From Volvox africanus (taxonomy: Eukaryota > Chlorophyta > Chlorophyceae > Chlamydomonadales > Volvocaceae), in assembly GCA_030268105.1 (NCBI GenBank), contig BSDZ01000013.1:725001-789000 (forward strand): a stretch of DNA of 64,000 nt. The letters are read 5' to 3'. The translations under genes and the position numbers were made by a program. Position 1 is the first letter of the stretch, and each line of letters begins with the position of its first letter. The notes under the pieces are model-generated. The model was given only the letters and a program-made list of their open reading frames with translations. It was not told the origin of the DNA and made no database searches. Positions 25,101-36,200 of the stretch are shown piece by piece.

Positions 25101-28100
25101 GTGAAATTGAAAATGTAAAACATGTTTTGCTTAACACATTACATCTGATGTCAGGGAGGAGCTACGCGAGAGAGCAATTGCCCGCGCGGCGGCGCGTGCG
25201 GAGCTGGCCAGCGTCATGTCGGCAGGTGCCGACTCGGACGCGGCCCTGTCTTCCGCTGCGGCAGCGGCAGCGGCTAGCGGCGCCCTCAACGCCAGGCCGT
25301 CCTCCTTGCGCGGCAGCTCGCACCTGCCCCGCGTCAGCCGGCCGGTATGGCGGACTCCGGACTATCAGCGGCTATGGAGCCTGGCGCTGGAAGTTGGAGA
25401 AGCGCAGGAGCAGCAATACCAGCAGGACCAGGAGCAAGCGTCCAGGTCGCCCCAGCAACTACGGAACGAAGACGGCCCCGGAAGAGAACCGGAGGCGGCT
25501 CCTGCCACGGCGCCTGCCACATCGGACGGATTGCTGTTAATGCAGGCGCCGCAAATCCTTCGCTACGTGCCGCCAGCCGGCCCCGAAGCCACTAGTGGTG
25601 GAGCAGTGCGGGAAGAGCGCGGTGGCGGAGAGCGGAATGGGGAAATGGCGGCAGCGGCGCTAGCTATGACCTCCCTGGATCTGTTATCGGCTCCAGAGGT
25701 GCTGACACCCGACGAGGCACTCAGTATCGCGGATTCCGCCATGGGCTACGACAGAAGTCAACGGGGCCTCGGCGGCGGCGGCAATGGTGGCGGCTTAATG
25801 CACGGCGGGCGCGACGCAGATCTGGATTCAGCGCGTTCCCGCGGCGGGCGCGAGTCGGATCTGGATCTTCGAGTGGCGGAGGTAGATCTGGATTCAGCGC
25901 GGGGGACTCTGATGCGGCCTGGTGCCGTGGGCGACATTGACTCGGCGAGGTCCTACTCACGACCTGCCTCCTCACGGGGAGACCTAGAGGAGATGGAGGA
26001 AGATGGTGTTGGCGGTGACGAGAGGGATCCCACCGGCGGCGCCATTGAGGCGGAAGACATCGACTTGGAGCTGCTGACGGCAGCGGCCGCAGCGGCGGCG
26101 GCGCAGACGGAGCCTCAGGACTTGTTCGAGCGGTACTCCGTGACGGCCTACGGAAGGGGGGACACCTCACATCTTCGCCAGCGGCGGAACTCCGGTAGTG
26201 ACGCCGGCAGTCAGCCTTGGGCGGCGGCGTCGGCTGCCCGTGTCGCTGCCGTGGGGGTGCCGGCGGCGGCATCACCGCTGCGGCGCTCCTCGGCTTCTGC
26301 CGACCAGCAAGTCGCCGAGTTCGGGGCCCCTAGCAGTAGCGGCGGCGACGGTACCGAAGTCCAAGACGTTGTTGCCACCGCCACCACAACCGTTGGTGTT
26401 GGCATGGGGTCTGCCGCTGCGGGCATGGCCTACTTCGGACCCGATCGCACAGGGCCAGGCGGTGACGCGGCGCCGGCAGCTGACCTCGTCGCCGCCACCG
26501 CCGCCGCTGCCGCTGCACCCAGCGGTGGTGGTCCTGATCTCCACTTTTCAGGCCGGCCGCAAGACGCTGCGGCCGCAGCAGTCGCGGGCGCCCAGCCATC
26601 CTCGCCTTCGTACCTGAGACGCACGAGGGAGCTGCCTCCGCACATCCACCCCCAGGGACATGGACATGGGCATGGACACTGGAGTCTTCGGAGAACCGAC
26701 ACAGCAAACAGCAGGGCATCGGTGGGTTGCTGGTGGGAGCCTTCCATCACGCTTACGACGACCAGCTGACTAGAGGGGTCATGTCGGTGGCCAGGGTCGA
26801 CCGGGGCAATATGGCGGCGACGCATGGACAGCTTTTGAACTCGGTTGCAGGGCGTGGTTTAAATGTACACATGTATGGCTAATGCGCTGTTTTACACATA
26901 GACATAGACATAGACATAGACATAGACATAGACATAGACATAGACATAGACATAGACATAGACATAGACATAGACATAGACATAGACATAGACATAGACA
27001 TAGACATAGACATAGACATAGACATAGACATAGACATAGACATAGACATAGACATAGACATAGACATAGACATAGACATAGACGTACGTCCATACATACA
27101 CGCGTCCTGCTCCACAGTCATACGTCCAAACCTAAATTTAAGCCATTGTCGCTGTCCTCCCCAAGGGGAACCTCCAAGGTCTAGTTTGTCGAGCCCGCTT
27201 GAATTGACCCGACCAGTTTCCGCAGAAGTTGACTTTGATGGATTGAAAATGTCAACTGTAAAAACGATACCAATCAAGGCGCAAGGAAAAACTACTTTGA
27301 ATCCCTAAACGTAAATTACCCTCGAACAACAGGAATTGTCGAGACGCGTTGGCGACAACGACGTTCCCAGCGGCTTACATCAAACGTTGCGCCAGTACGA
27401 CAGCGATGTCGAGCTCGCAGTTGCGGGCACCGGTGGATATTTCGTAGGCGGAGATGGCAGTGGCGGCGCCGTTGAGTACGACAGCGATGGCGACGATGAT
27501 GACGGTGTGGTGGCGAACCCGGCGGAGCTTTTGCAGCGGGCTCGGTCCATTCTGACCGCCGAGGGCAGTGGCCACAGCGCAGCCGGGGGCGGCAGCGGCG
27601 GTCCGGGCAGCGGTGGGGCCAGTCTCGCCTCCCCGGCGGACATCTACCACCAGCTCGCGGGTGCGCATCCTATGCAACAAATACCCCGCACCGCACCGCA
27701 CCGCGCAATCATGCAATAATTAACCCACGTGATTGTACACGTGGGTTAGATGTTCACGATGAGAAGCAAACTGCCGTCGTTCTTGTAAGCTCCTGAATGT
27801 ATGTCACGTGCATTATGCGGCCACCCGCATGTGCGCAAACGCCCTAAACCTAAGCCACGTTATCAGCACGCTGGCTGGACTCGTTGCAGGGCTGACATTA
27901 TGTCATCCCCATTCAGATCTTCCATCCGCCCGGCCTTCCTGGAAGTATGCATTGATATTTCAGCACGCGCAGTCCAGCAGTCATCCCTAGCCGTTCCTCA
28001 CCTTTCCCCTCCCCCCCCCCGGGTTTTCGTCCACAGGGCAGCTGCAGGATCCAGATACGTTGGCGGCGGCGCGCCAGGCGGTGCTTGGCAGCTTCGCACC

Positions 28101-28206
28101 TGCTGCGCCAGCAGCTGCTGCCGTGACGCCACCACCAGTGTTGGGGCCGTTGGCTGGAGGCGGCGGCGCCGGCTGGCCCCTGTCGGGGCTGTATGAGCTG
28201 GATTGA
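22179..28206 (+). CDS. ODA7: ODA7 / DNAAF1 (LRRC50) dynein arm assembly factor
   Basis: Nine exons: 22179-22234, 22319-22394, 22557-22960, 23200-23346, 23727-23845, 24105-24837, 25155-26721, 27333-27660, 28037-28206. All have GT/AG borders and agreeing phases, giving 1199 aa. The start MGFHLTSESLRKLCKDLKLY leads into PELNDVLHLQCKGITKLENL. SDS22-like leucine-rich repeats follow (about residues 40-175), including TGLKTLYLEQNAIAEIENL and LKTLNISGNRLHTVDDI. The LRR cap is MGNPAVSNYKHYRKTLLARI then PTLNYLDDSPVFPKDR. This is the diagnostic DNAAF1 arrangement. DNAAF1/ODA7 acts in the cytoplasm in preassembly of axonemal dyneins, mainly outer arms, and its loss causes ciliary immotility. After a charged helix (REEEEIREAHRRAFDEM) comes a very long Ala/Gly/Ser-rich tail of about 900 residues with acidic EESD-type patches. 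Human DNAAF1 is about 725 aa. Intron 7 carries a long GACATA repeat. Identity is strong; tail exon borders rest on phase agreement. Confidence 0.92.
26895..27081. repeat. 6-bp microsatellite (GACATA)n in ODA7 intron 7
   Basis: About 31 perfect copies of GACATA within the intron between exons 7 and 8 of ODA7. It gives long artefact frames on both strands (HRHRHR, MSMSMS, VYVYVY). Confidence 0.97.
27721..27748. repeat. Perfect 11-bp inverted repeat with G-box in ODA7 intron 8
   Basis: TAACCCACGTG, a 6-base spacer ATTGTA, then CACGTGGGTTA. The arms are exactly complementary, and each arm together with its neighbours holds a CACGTG-like core. It lies 60 bases inside intron 8. It can fold as a hairpin in RNA or act as a paired binding site; function unknown. 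Confidence 0.9.
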
Positions 28207-31200
28207 TCCGTCTAAAGCATCACCTTCACTACCACCTTACAGGATGCTGAGGCGGCGGTGTAGTGACATTGATTGAATTGCCTTCTCCTTTCCGTAAGGG
28301 AAGTCCGCCCCAGTGGGTGGGAGCGTTTCGGATCGTTGGATTTAAATCGGGACTGAGGTGCATTGGAGCGGGTTTTACTGGGTGATTGGCTTTACATACA
28401 TACTGGCAGCGACACGGCTGCTGCTGTTGTGTGATGTGCCTAGCGGTAAGTTTTTTTCGCTTACATCGCCTGCAGCCTTATACAGGAGGAGAGGAGGTTG
28501 CGGTTGCGTGGTGGCGCATTCGGGGCCTTACGCCTGGTGATGTCATGAAAGGATTATGAGAGAGCGAGTGAGGGGCAGTTGTGGGGTTTCGTTCGTACGC
28601 AGGGTGCATGTGAGGGCTTTTGGTTGGTTGGGGACTGAGATTCTGTGTGGCTGACACGAGGTGTTTTCTTCCCGCATTCGGTAATTGAAGACGGGGCTTT
28701 ATGTACGAGACACACATGACGGTGCTTTTTTACTGTAATGTACGGCTCTATCCTCGCCTCGTGTGGTTCTAAATACGTCGCCACCTGCCCAGGCACGTCG
28801 TATTATTTTGGTTGCTCTCCAAGACCCACAGACACGAGATGCTCTCTCTCTCTCTCTCCCACTATCTCTCCATTATTGCCCATGCAAGAACTGATCTATG
28901 GGCGTACTCACGTACAGTGACTCCACCCCCTATATATGTATATATATAGGGGTGTGTATATATATATATATATATGGAGGGATATTTCCTGATGTTTTGA
29001 TTGTCCACACGCGTCTTAATTTCGCAGGTTACTGCACGGGTTGCACATTCTTGTGTAGGTTGTAGGGTGGCAAGCAAGCTGTTTACTTTATTTGCGTACA
29101 CATATATCCGCCCAAACGTTCACAAACACATCCCTACCAAGACTCCCTTCGCTCGCTTCCCCCCATCTCCTTGCAAGTCAAACAACACCATTTTCTGTGA
29201 CCGGCGGCTTAAGGAATGAACGTGACAGCCTGTCACACACCCACCCACCATGTACGGAATAGGAATATGAGTTATCAGTCTCTGACGCACGGGACGTCCT
29301 GTATATGTACTTGACTATTCCGAAATCAGTGGTTTTCCCAGATTTTGCACCGACCGCCAGCATCCAGTGGAATCGACGGCGGCCTTAACTCCATTCCTGG
29401 CCGGCTCGCAAGTCACTATAACCGGGGTCCTCACCGTCCACCATCACATCCAATCTCAACCAGGGGAGGGGCTTTCAGTCAAGATAGATCTTGGAACCTC
29501 TAGGGACACAGTGGCGTGCCTTACTGGTTGCGTCCGGGAACATATACATGCAACTCGGAACTCGATTGACCACCAATTATGAGGCTACGTTTTTGCTGTC
29601 CTGGCCGTGTAATTCATTCCCCGGCACACCTTGGCATTTTTCACACCTGCTGGATACTGGTATGCACATCCGTCAGGCCGCTACACGGCTTTGGCCTTAT
29701 TGCTCTTTACTAATTATACGACCGTGTCTCCTCCCGCGACTGAACGCCACACGAATGCGTCGGACGAACTTGCCGCATGTCGATTGACCCGCATTAAAAC
29801 TTTCGCTTAGCGACGCCTATACAGAGCTCCATGGCACAGCAGTCGTAGCTCCGCCCCAAGGAGATAGCCAGTGGTATTGCCATGCATACAGCGATAGCGA
29901 TCGGCGAGCATCTCTTTCTTTTAGTAGTTAGTAGCTTTTGTCCGTTTATTTCTCTGTATGTCCCTTTCTGTTTGTCATGTTCCTGATAGTGCATACTATA
30001 CTATTGCGTATAAAGAACGTCCAGCAAAGGTGCGCACACATTCACCTTTATTTCACATACACACAGTCACACAGTCACACAGTCACACATACACACACAC
30101 CTGAGCTCGTCTCTTATCGCAAGCCAACCCGCCTCTTCACTGATCCTTTCCGCCTATCTTTCTGAGAAAAGACGCAATTCATCTATCACCTCAATCAAGT
30201 CACAGTTCCTTATGCAGCTAGCCGCCGTCCTTCCGTATGCATATGCGCTGACCACCTTCCCGAACCTCGTCCCGTTTACCCCATCACCTCTCCAGCCTCA
30301 TGAACTAAAAATGCCGTACATTTCAAATGTACCCCCAAGAGAGCGCCACAACGCGCAAAAACGCTTCAAAACTGAAAACACCAAGTTACCGCACACCAAG
30401 GGTATGCGGCGGTGGAGAAGAGATATTAAGGAAACGGAGTCCACACACCCAACCCATTTATTCAATACCCGGCGAAAACTGTACGGCATATGATAATAAA
30501 ACACAACGAACAGCACACGTTAGGGAACCTGCATATCGCAGCGTAGCACAACCACATGCGGGCAGTTAAGGGCTGTTGGCGCATCCCGCTGTCTCCCAGC
30601 GAGGTGCAGCTCCGTATTTCCCTTTAGGTAAAGTCTTCTCTGATAATGCATGAGGTGCAACCCCAATAATTTCCTCAAGCAATCCACCAAACCGGGAGCA
30701 CAACCTACCCCAAATCGTGATATAAAAATTGGTTCGCCGGCCGCATGGGCTTTCCGGTATTCCTGTCCGCTGAGGACGCTGAAATGTTGGTGTTGCTCCT
30801 GTCTTCAATCCTCGCGTGAAGCTCGCACTACTACCGCACTTGCAGTGCTGCTGCTCTGGACAACTGTGGCACAAGCCAATGGCAAATGCGCCACCAGGTG
30901 CAGCCTGAGGATGCAGCCTAGGAAGTTCCACAGGGTCTCCCCCATCAGACCTGCGCCCCTAACGAGGTTTTGGTGGGGACTGCGCCCCCACAATCGCGCC
31001 CCCGAGAACCAGCGGGTACATCATCAGGTACATTCGGCATAGCGCTGGCACACGTGCCAGAGGAGCTGGACGTCCCGTGCCGATCAGGACCTCAGATTCG
31101 CAACTTGAGACCCTCGAACGCTATCCTCGTCAGACCTCGTGGAAAGTCCAGGGAAATGCCAGAAGTTCATCCCGAGCGGTACCCCCCTCGGGATGGGTCC

Positions 31201-32731
31201 CTCAGCCGAAGAGGTCCCTCAGCCGAAGAGGGCCAAAGAGCACAAGTAGTTTTGGCTAGCCCGTGGGTCAGCCCACACCGACATTCCGTTACCATCTCGC
31301 CCAAACCCAAGCTCGCCCGCATTCTCATCATCCTGCCATACAAATATACCCGTGACTTGGGTACTCATCGCGTTACTATGGGATTTACGGAATCAGAACC
31401 CACAGGACCGACAGGGCCGTAGCCAACACCATCAGCGATCTTCCTCTTGCCGCCGTCCCTGCTGCCATCGTCATCTTGGCGGCCATGCCCCAGATCGCGA
31501 TGTCTTTGTCAAAATCTCCGTCCTTGTTGCCCTTCCCAAAGTCTTCTTCATTCCACCTGCTTTATATAGCAGCGTGGTCTTCCAGTTCTTCCAGTTCTTC
31601 CAGTTCCTGCTACAGAAGCCGGGCAAGCCGGCCAGGCTGGTATAAACACGTCTGACAGTCATAACACCGACCGCCAGCGCGCTTTTTGTATTGGCTTCAA
31701 AGAGCATGTGACGCTGAGGAAAGCTGCCGAACCCGGCACTGTTACTAATGCAGCCGGAGCTGCAGCTGTGCGTGCCTGTTAACACTCTCCAGCCGGTCTT
31801 GCCCCCTAACGTCCCCCTACGTCCTACGTCCGCCACGTCCTACCGCTCCTCATCACTGGTGGGGTATGACGTGTACGGTCAATCGGGAAGGACCGCCCGT
31901 TCATTGGCACCTTGCCAAAAGAGCTAGAGCGCTATAGATATGACGGGAGCACCATTTGTCTCCCATCACCCCGTTTACTACAGTCCCCCGCAGTCTCCAC
32001 CGCTCCGACCGCAGTCTCCAGCCGCCGCGGCAGGTCCCACCACCGTCCCCTCACTTCCCAGTCCTTCAGGACCCCATCGCCACTACGATCCCTCAATTCA
32101 TTGCCACAGCCCTCAACAACCGGAACAGCAGTAGCAGCAGCAGTAGCAGCAGCTGCTGGAGCAATGTTAACACATACACATGTCGCCAAGCTGATAGTAA
32201 CATTGCAGTTGACACGCCAACTACGGTATCACCTTATAATATATGTGCGTACGTACGTGTATGTATGTCTGCGTCTACTGCGCCTTTGCGACTACTCGGG
32301 TCGTCTTGCATGCAGTGACATGTCATATGAAGCTACATACCACCGCTGACGGTGTCGGTGTCGGTGTCGCTTTTGACGCCGCCACCATAACTGTCGCTGT
32401 ACTCTGCAGCTGCGTACTCGGGGGGCGCGCAGAGTACTGCTGCTGTTGCAGCTCTTGCACAACCCTCAATGAGGCCACATTTCCTGTGGTGCTAGTGAAG
32501 CACTGCCACGCAATGTCAGGGCGCCATATATGCTAATAAAGTACTGCTGCTGTGAAGGGGTGGGGCAGACGAGCAATGAGCACCGCAAGCTACGCCAACC
32601 TACGTTGATGCTGCAGAATATTACGCCACATTTCGGAAGCTACACGACGTTGCTGAAGGAGATAAGCACAGCAGATGCTCCCCTTTGTCCCTGAAGGCCC
32701 GAGGTACGTGTTGGAGGTCGCCTCGGTACCC
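28207..32731. other. Gene-poor convergent region between ODA7 and the F-box gene
   Basis: About 4.5 kb. After the presumed ODA7 3' UTR come a CT microsatellite (about 28840-28868) and an AT-rich palindromic tract (28925-28975). A run of ordinary-looking sequence with only short frames extends to about 30.5 kb. Frames at 30566-30931 (minus) and 30970-31422 (plus) are open, but I recognise no domain. A CAG-rich stretch is near 32130. No RNA gene or intact mobile element was found. Confidence 0.5.
28734..28738 (+). terminator. Poly(A) signal TGTAA for ODA7
   Basis: TGTAA lies 528 bases after the ODA7 stop codon, the first such pentamer I found downstream in a position fitting a typical volvocine 3' UTR length. 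Confidence 0.5.
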
Positions 32732-32884
32732 TTAGGACGACAGCTCCAGGAAGGGCAAGTGCCTCAGCGCCTGCACGTCCTCAATCCGTTCCAGGAGATT
32801 GCGGCAGCTTGGCAGAGACAGGAGCGACAGCCGATGGAGACCCGTCAGCGTGGAGAGCTGCTGACACAGCTCCACCTTATGGTC
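32732..32884 (-). pseudogene. LRR-like terminal exon beyond an in-frame TGA
   Basis: Minus-strand stretch beginning after a CAG at 32885-32887 and ending in TAA at 32732-32734. It reads DHKVELCQQLSTLTGLHRLS and continues to RHLPFLELSS, a clear leucine-rich-repeat segment like those of the F-box gene just upstream. LRR-like residues RVLLLDGLTLQ precede it, but no AG acceptor lies before them in frame. It joins in phase 0 to the donor at 33143 only if the TGA at 33216-33218 is read through. It may be the original 3' end of the F-box gene, now cut off by a premature stop, or part of an alternative transcript. Confidence 0.45.
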
Positions 32885-33215
32885 CTGGAGCGTCAGGCCG
32901 TCCAAGAGCAAAACACGAACATGAAGCGGTGCGGAGAAACGGGAAAATGGGCATCAAGCTTACGCGTTCACACGATGACCCACAAGGCCTTAAACCCAGA
33001 AGGCAAGAATCTAGGCCACTTAACCCAATAAACAGTGCTGCAAGATGTCATCGGATAATAGCGGAACCAAAAGATACACACTCCTCTGTCCCACGAATCC
33101 CGACGCAAATCCTGACCAGCTGAACCCAGAAGCTAGCACTCACCGGTTTATCGTCTGGACATGCCGGATGCAGGCGTCGCTTGCGGCTTGGGGGGTCCGG
33201 GACGTCCCACCTGGG

Positions 33216-36200
33216 TCAGATGCCGTCGATGTGGATGTCAGTGAGTCGCGGAAATTGTGATATCCGAGCTGCCGCGATACGAGCCGCCCCGCAAGTCAGG
33301 AAGTCTATGAAATTGCTGCTAAGCAAAGAATCATTCATAGTAGGGCAAAACACACGAAACTAAAAAATGTGGATGTCCATATGTGTATGTGTGCATGTCT
33401 GCATGCTAAGGCGCCTCTCGGGCCGAAGCACGCATACAGAGCCGTGATCACGTCCTAAGCCCACGTACCTGAGCTCCTGCAGCGCCGTGAGACCCGCCAA
33501 GCAGCTGATCCCCCGCGCCATGGCGCGCCGCACCTCACGGCACTCCATGTCTTCGGGCTCCAGATCTACTACCTGAAGGAAGGAGGTTACAATAGGTTGT
33601 AGGTTGTAATTTGGCGTTAGTGGGTTGCATGGGGAGATGTGTGACATTGTGCTGTGCTAAGTGGTGCTGTGCTATCACAAGTATTGACTTAAATTGTACT
33701 AAAGGCGAGCGCAAATCCCCATTCCCAGGAAGGACGACGAGGAAGAACGATGTCAATTTGCATAGCACACAACACACAATTTACGTGCTGCTGTTGCTGG
33801 TGTTGTTTTTGTTGTTGTCATCATACCAGGAAACGCAGGCGGGTCAAAGGCCCCAGGGACTCCAGGTCAGCTGGCTCCAGCCCCCTCGGCCTCAGCAATT
33901 GGAGCTCCGTGATTTGGGGGGTCCGCTCCAGGAGGGCCGGAAGCGCGGCGCCAGAAACATCAATCCTGCATGGGGCGACCGGCGCCAGGGGAGCGCAACA
34001 GCTCGAAGTTTGGGGTATACGACTATATGACTTCGGGAATCACTTGCTTGTCAGGCGGCGGACTCAAACCTCAACCAGAAGCTTGACAGGTTGGAGGTTG
34101 CGGGGGAGGAGCGGGCATGGGTGGGGTGGGTGTTAACGGACACCGCTGCCGCCAAAACGCAGCTGCCGCCGCCGCCGCCGCAGCCGCCCCGTAGCACTCA
34201 CCCTTTGCTCAGTGTTAGCCGCCTCAGCTGTGCCCACACCGGCCCAGGCGCCTGGCGGCTTCCACACGGACCGCCCAAGCCCGATGCCGTCACCACGAGT
34301 GTCACGGGGCCGCCGAGTTCCAAACTTTCAAGCAGCGGCGGCAACGTCTCGATCTCCAGCCTGCCGCGGCCCTTGCCTGTGGTGCCGGCCCCGGTACCAG
34401 CGTTGGCCACTGCACCACACGTGATGCTGCCGGAACAGCTGCATGGAACCTTGCCAATCTCTGCTTCTTGGTCGTTGGTCCACCGTAGACCGAGACGACG
34501 GAGCCGCGGCAGCGCCGATGTTAGCTGCGCAATCACCGTCGGCGGCATGCGGAAGTAGTACAGAGTCAGCGCTTCGAGGACCGACCCGTGGGTTCGTAGC
34601 GCCATGATGTCGGACCACTGTAGCGACAGCAGAGCGCGCCGTGGCATCTGGTGTTCTCGCGCGAGATCCTCCATAACATCAATTTCTCGAATGGGTTGGT
34701 CGCAATTTTGAACGCAGAATGGCGACCTTAGCGGCGGTATCATCGAAGGTCCCTGCTGCGACTTATCCTTCCTCAGCGGCGTAGGCACTTCTCCCAACGG
34801 CATTATGTCCCAGATATTCTTTTGAAGGTTTGCCAATGCTGACATTTCTGCATTTGAACCTACAACAGATTCAGTAACCGCTGCCTCCGCCGCCCTCGTT
34901 CCTGCCGCCGTCGCTCCCAACGCAGCGCCAGCGCCGAAACCAGCTGCCCTCCTGCGATTGATGCCCGTACCGAGGCTGCTGCCACCACGTGCCGCCCTTC
35001 CCCCCAACGTCGCACCTCGTTCCCGGCGCCAAATCCGACTTCGATTCGCGCTTGAATCCAGACCTAGATCCAGAACCAGGTCCCGGTCCTTATCCAGATG
35101 GCCAGATCCTTGTGGCCTGGATCCACCGGGCGCATCCTCCCTTTCCTCCGCACCGTACTGCATCACATCCCCAACCTCCAGCTCCACATCTTCCTCGTCG
35201 TCCATAGAGTTAGACCCGTCAGGGAAAGCGAGTAGCTTGCCGCCCTCGTCACCATTATCCTTGCCGGACAGCGCAAGCATGAAACGATACCATACAGACC
35301 CCAAGCCCAAGCAGCTGCCGCCGCCGCCGCCGCCGCGACAGTGTGCGGTAATGCCCCCCAAATTGCCGCCGCAGCCACGGCCACCGCGACGGCGGCCGCC
35401 GCTGCCACGGCCGCCACTTCGTTGCTGAGAATTTGTCAATGAATCTGGTCGCTTCCGTACCGACCGCTGCCGCTGCTGCCGCTGCTTCTGCTGCTTCTGC
35501 TGCTTCTGGTACCGCTGCCAGTGCTCCTGGTACTCCGAGTACTGAATAAGCTGTCTGAGGTTACCGCTGGGCACCATATCGCCAGCGGTGACGCGGCTGC
35601 TCTCACGGCCGAGCCCGCCAGCGCCGTGGCTGCCACTGCCACCACCAAAGCCGCAGACACCGCGACCCCCGGCCTCCGCCGCACCACCTCCAAATACGAT
35701 GTCATCCTCCATGTCTTCGTCCTCTCGCATGTTATCGAAGTCCAGCTCATCTCGCCGTCCAGTGTCGCTGTCAGCCTCGTCCCACTCTGCCTCAGCCAGC
35801 GCCAGCGCCGCCTCCAGCGCCTGCATCCCCGTACTCATAGAGTGGCATGGCGCCTGGGTTGGCAGACATCCTCGGTGCGCCGATGTGCTCCGCGTGCCGA
35901 TGGTGCCCGCGGCACTGCCCCCGGCAGAAGCAGTGCTGCCTGGAAACGGCAATGCCCACGGGGCGGCTGCTGCCGTCGCCTGATCTTCAACCATCCTGGC
36001 CGCCTTTGGCACCGCCTCCGCCTCCGTCATCGCCTCCTCGCCCGCTTCCATGGCATCCATCCAATCGTATTCACCCAGTAACATTCTAGCATTCATGTTA
36101 CCTGTTTCGGTTTGTGGCAGCAACGTTGCTGCTGGTTTTGCAGCAGCAGCGCAAGCTTCTCCAAAGCTGGGACCAGGCAGCTGTGCGGCGCCGCTGCTGC

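Noticed and set aside
26779..27277. Frames of HR, MS, VY or CLCL dipeptides
   Set aside because: Translation of the GACATA microsatellite within ODA7 intron 7.
33216..33218. TGA as a selenocysteine codon in the F-box/LRR gene
   Set aside because: Green algae do make selenoproteins, but F-box/LRR proteins have no redox role and I saw no SECIS-like hairpin. A nonsense change or genuine end is simpler.
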